A DNA stretch of 15,580 nucleotides from CAYNWK01 sp964400875 (GTDB taxonomy: Bacteria > Chloroflexota > Anaerolineae > Anaerolineales > UBA4823): assembly GCA_964400875.1 (NCBI GenBank), contig CAYNWK010000100.1:1-15580 (forward strand), in the 5' to 3' direction. The position numbers and the translations under genes are program-made. Positions 13,604-15,580 of this stretch are shown here, in pieces (the first letter of the stretch is position 1; each line of letters begins with the position of its first letter). The notes under the pieces are model-generated. The model did not search any database. It was not told the DNA's origin and worked only from the letters and a program-made list of their open reading frames with translations.

Positions 13604-15040
13604 TTGAAGGTAAAAATGATCCTGCCCGCATTGACCGAGGCCAAAAGCCCCTTCTGGCGGCCGATTAAGTATTCCCTCTTCCCGCCCCTGGGGCTGGCCA
13701 CCCTGGCTGGCTACCTGGACGAAACTGACCAGGTGACCCTGCAGGACGAACACGTCGAGACACTGGACCTGGATGACGATCCCGACCTGGTGGTCATCCA
13801 GGCCTACATTACCTCCGCCCGGCGCGCTTACCAGCTGGCCGACCATTACCGCCGCCGCGGGGCGTACGTTTGCCTGGGCGGGCTGCACGTCACCTCGCTG
13901 CCCTGCGAGGCAGCCAGCCACGCGGACACCATCTTCCTCGGCCCCGGGGAGGACACCTGGCCCGCTTTTCTGAAAGACTACCGCGCCGGGCAGCCGGGCG
14001 CCGTCTACCGCTCCCGGGAGAGGACCCTGTACGGCGTCCCGCCGGTGCGTCGAGATTTGATCAAACGCCGGCTCTACCTGGTGCCCAACTCCATCGTTGT
14101 CTCGCGCGGCTGCCCGCACACCTGCGACTTTTGCTATAAAGAGGCCTTCTTTAAAGGAGGAAAGTCTTTCTACACGCTGGCAGTGGACCAGGCCCTGGCG
14201 GAGATCGAGCGCCTGCCGGGTCGACATTTATACTTCCTGGACGACCATCTTCTCGGCCACCCGCGCTTCGCCGCCGCGTTGTTCGACGGCATGCGCGGCA
14301 TGGGGCGCTTGTGGCAGGCAGCCGGGACGGTGCAGTCGGTCCTGCGCCCGAACCTGTTGGAGAAAGCCGCCGCCAGCGGGCTGCGCAGCTTGTTTGTCGG
14401 CTTCGAGACCCTCAGCGCCGACAACCTGCGCGCCCAGCGCAAGGTGCAGAATCTAAACCGCGACTACGCCGCGGCCGTCCGCCGCCTGCACGACCTGGGG
14501 GTGATGGTCAACGCCAGCTTCGTGTTCGGCATGGATGACGACGACGAGTCCGTCTTCGAGCGCACGGTGGATTGGGCGATCGAACAGGGCATCGAGACCG
14601 CCACCTTCCACATCCTGACGCCTTATCCAGGCACCGCCCTGTACGAACGCATGGCCGCCCAGGGCCGCCTGACCAGCGACGATTGGGACCTGTACGACAC
14701 CCGCCACGTGGTCTTCAAGCCGGCGCGGTTGAGCCCAGAAGCGCTGGAGGCCGGCTACTGGCGCGCCTACCGCGACTTCTACCGTTGGGGTTCAATCGCC
14801 CGCGCGGCCCGCGCCCATGAAAGCCTCAGCGGAGGCCTGCGCCACTTTGCGTACGCCGCCGGCTGGAAGAAGTTCGAACCGCTGTGGGATTGGGTGATCC
14901 GCGCCCGGCGGGTGGGCAGCTTCCTGCCTTTGCTCGAATCGATCCTGTCGGGGTTCGGCAGCCTGGAGAACGAACCGGAGGCACCTTCTCTAGGCGAGCC
15001 CGGACCGTCGGTCAAGCCGGGCCAGGTGGAAACCGCGTGA
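13604..15040 (+). CDS. B12-binding domain radical SAM protein
   Basis: A 478-residue protein. An N-terminal cobalamin-binding-type Rossmann domain (about 1-140, with LFPPLGLATLAGYL and LGGLHVTSLP) precedes a radical SAM core with the CxxxCxxC cluster motif CPHTCDFC (C170, C174, C177). The core continues with FVGFETLSADN and FVFGMDDDDESVF, and the C-terminus resembles DUF4070 of HpnP/HpnJ-like proteins. Chemistry is probably a radical methylation or rearrangement of a lipid or other inert carbon; the substrate is not readable. TTG 13604 has GGAGG five bases upstream and gives MKVKMILPAL; ATG 13616 with AAGG is the alternative, and a longer frame from ATG 13547 lacks support. It overlaps the next gene as GTGA. 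Confidence 0.9.
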   Translation: MKVKMILPALTEAKSPFWRPIKYSLFPPLGLATLAGYLDETDQVTLQDEHVETLDLDDDPDLVVIQAYITSARRAYQLADHYRRRGAYVCLGGLHVTSLPCEAASHADTIFLGPGEDTWPAFLKDYRAGQPGAVYRSRERTLYGVPPVRRDLIKRRLYLVPNSIVVSRGCPHTCDFCYKEAFFKGGKSFYTLAVDQALAEIERLPGRHLYFLDDHLLGHPRFAAALFDGMRGMGRLWQAAGTVQSVLRPNLLEKAAASGLRSLFVGFETLSADNLRAQRKVQNLNRDYAAAVRRLHDLGVMVNASFVFGMDDDDESVFERTVDWAIEQGIETATFHILTPYPGTALYERMAAQGRLTSDDWDLYDTRHVVFKPARLSPEALEAGYWRAYRDFYRWGSIARAARAHESLSGGLRHFAYAAGWKKFEPLWDWVIRARRVGSFLPLLESILSGFGSLENEPEAPSLGEPGPSVKPGQVETA

Positions 15041-15405
15041 AGTGGGCTGCGGCGCTGGCCTTGGGTTTATTCGGCGCTCTGGTGTACGCCGCCGACCGGG
15101 GCGCGCTGCCCGAAGCGCTCTACCAGATCTACTCGATCCCGGGCGGGGACAAGCTGGGGCACTTTGTGATCGTCGCGGTCCTGGCGTACGCCCTCAACCG
15201 GGCTTTCTCGGGCAGGATGGTGAGGTTAAATGAAAACAACTTCCTCCTAGGAAGCGTGCTGGTCGCCCTGATCGTCACCCTGGAAGAGACCTCGCAGTTG
15301 TTTTTCCCGGCACGGACGTTTTCATTGTTGGATTTGGGCAGCGATTTCCTGGGGCTTTGGTTGGTAAGCTGGCTGATCTTAAGGGAGCGCCGTATCGTTT
15401 CTTAA
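15037..15405 (+). CDS. VanZ-like family membrane protein
   Basis: A 122-residue protein with about four hydrophobic helices. The family signature is present: GGDKLGHFVIVAVLAYAL (36-53, with D38, K39, G41, H42), then LEETSQLFFPARTFSLLDLGSDFLG (82-106). The GTG start at 15037 overlaps the radical SAM stop by four bases and has AGGTGG seven bases upstream, so the two proteins are probably co-translated. VanZ-type proteins are linked to glycopeptide resistance or envelope functions, but this short version has no established role. Pairing with a radical SAM protein suggests a shared envelope or lipid task. An open frame extends upstream to 14884 but lies wholly inside the radical SAM gene. Confidence 0.85.
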   Translation: MKWAAALALGLFGALVYAADRGALPEALYQIYSIPGGDKLGHFVIVAVLAYALNRAFSGRMVRLNENNFLLGSVLVALIVTLEETSQLFFPARTFSLLDLGSDFLGLWLVSWLILRERRIVS

Positions 15406-15580
15406 TCAATTGGATGTAGGTTCGGCGGACCAAGAACGTTCGAGTCCTGCCGGGGTCACCTAACCGGATCCATCCCGAATCGCAAGCGGTACCGGTCGAG
15501 CGGTTTCTGGCTCTGCTCCGCTTTGACAGCGGGACAAGTTCGCAGAACTGCTATTAATCGGCTGCCCGGTTGGGGAGGGG
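15406..15580. other. Non-coding right end
   Basis: No supported gene begins here. Apart from the tRNA-like fragment, the region contains one short hairpin (CCGCT-TTGAC-AGCGG near 15520-15534) without a T-tract. I see no promoter. Confidence 0.5.
15439..15460 (+). other. tRNA 3'-end fragment (Glu-like), possible integration scar
   Basis: TTCGAGTCCTGCC followed by GGGGTCACC reproduces the T loop, the 3' half of the T stem and the 3' acceptor strand of a tRNA. CGGGGTC would pair with GGCCCCG, a common tRNA-Glu acceptor 5' strand. The 5' half of the T stem does not pair (GAACG where about GCAGG is needed), and no acceptor 5' strand or anticodon arm precedes it, since the VanZ gene ends at 15405. 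The 22 bases therefore look like the fragment left when elements integrate at tRNA 3' ends. Chance or tRNA decay are alternatives. Confidence 0.4.

Noticed and set aside
15386..15460. Complete tRNA gene
   Set aside because: No acceptor 5' strand, D arm or anticodon arm can be placed, and the 5' half would overlap the VanZ stop region.
15520..15534. Intrinsic terminator after the VanZ gene
   Set aside because: The short CCGCT/AGCGG hairpin lacks a following T-tract and is over 100 bp from the stop.

Overview
The window looks like a high-GC environmental bacterium, most likely a Chloroflexota (Anaerolineae-like) genome assembled from metagenomic or draft data. Pointers are the class III cyclase/ATPase regulator at the left edge, stand-alone multi-TM proteins carrying FPDGR and VYRYRR..QRRQTKW signatures, a PadR regulator followed by a small permease-N-terminus-like protein, and a B12/radical SAM protein of HpnP/HpnJ-like architecture. 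This assignment rests on recalled protein style, not on a search. A 100-N gap (8137-8236) flanked by an exact 55-bp duplication shows that this is a scaffold join.

Layout, left to right. (1) 1-2215, minus: a cyclase/AAA-type ATPase signalling protein that runs off the left edge. (2) 2373-2513, minus: a 46-residue acidic protein with a duplicated DRTISQTD octapeptide and a strong ribosome-binding site. (3) 2605-4691, minus: a tight three-gene operon encoding a transglutaminase-like protein, a Nudix hydrolase and a TGS-domain GTPase. (4) 4867-6063, plus: a PadR repressor with a near-consensus promoter and clustered GATAT-type operator boxes, a small 87-residue protein, and a Rieske [2Fe-2S] protein whose twin-arginine N-terminus is separated from its natural start by an apparent one-base deletion. 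(5) 6048-10357, minus: an operon of an alpha/beta hydrolase, a membrane protein fused to a nucleoside hydrolase (split by the assembly gap), and a second membrane protein homologous to the membrane half of the fusion. (6) 10490-13437, minus: response regulator then membrane histidine kinase, overlapping by ATGA. (7) 13604-15405, plus: B12-binding radical SAM protein then VanZ-like membrane protein, overlapping by GTGA. (8) 15406-15580: non-coding, with a 22-nt match to the 3' end of a tRNA (Glu-like acceptor stem) but no tRNA body.

Most notable is block 5. When the duplicated 55 bp and the Ns are collapsed, the frame is restored exactly and gives one 649-residue protein. It has about nine transmembrane helices and a nucleoside hydrolase domain which, by the positive-inside rule, should sit outside the cytoplasmic membrane. 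With the neighbouring hydrolase and the paralogous membrane protein it could form a surface nucleoside-scavenging or nucleoside-sensing unit, and the two-component system encoded just upstream may control it. The arrangement is read from the sequence; the function is inference.
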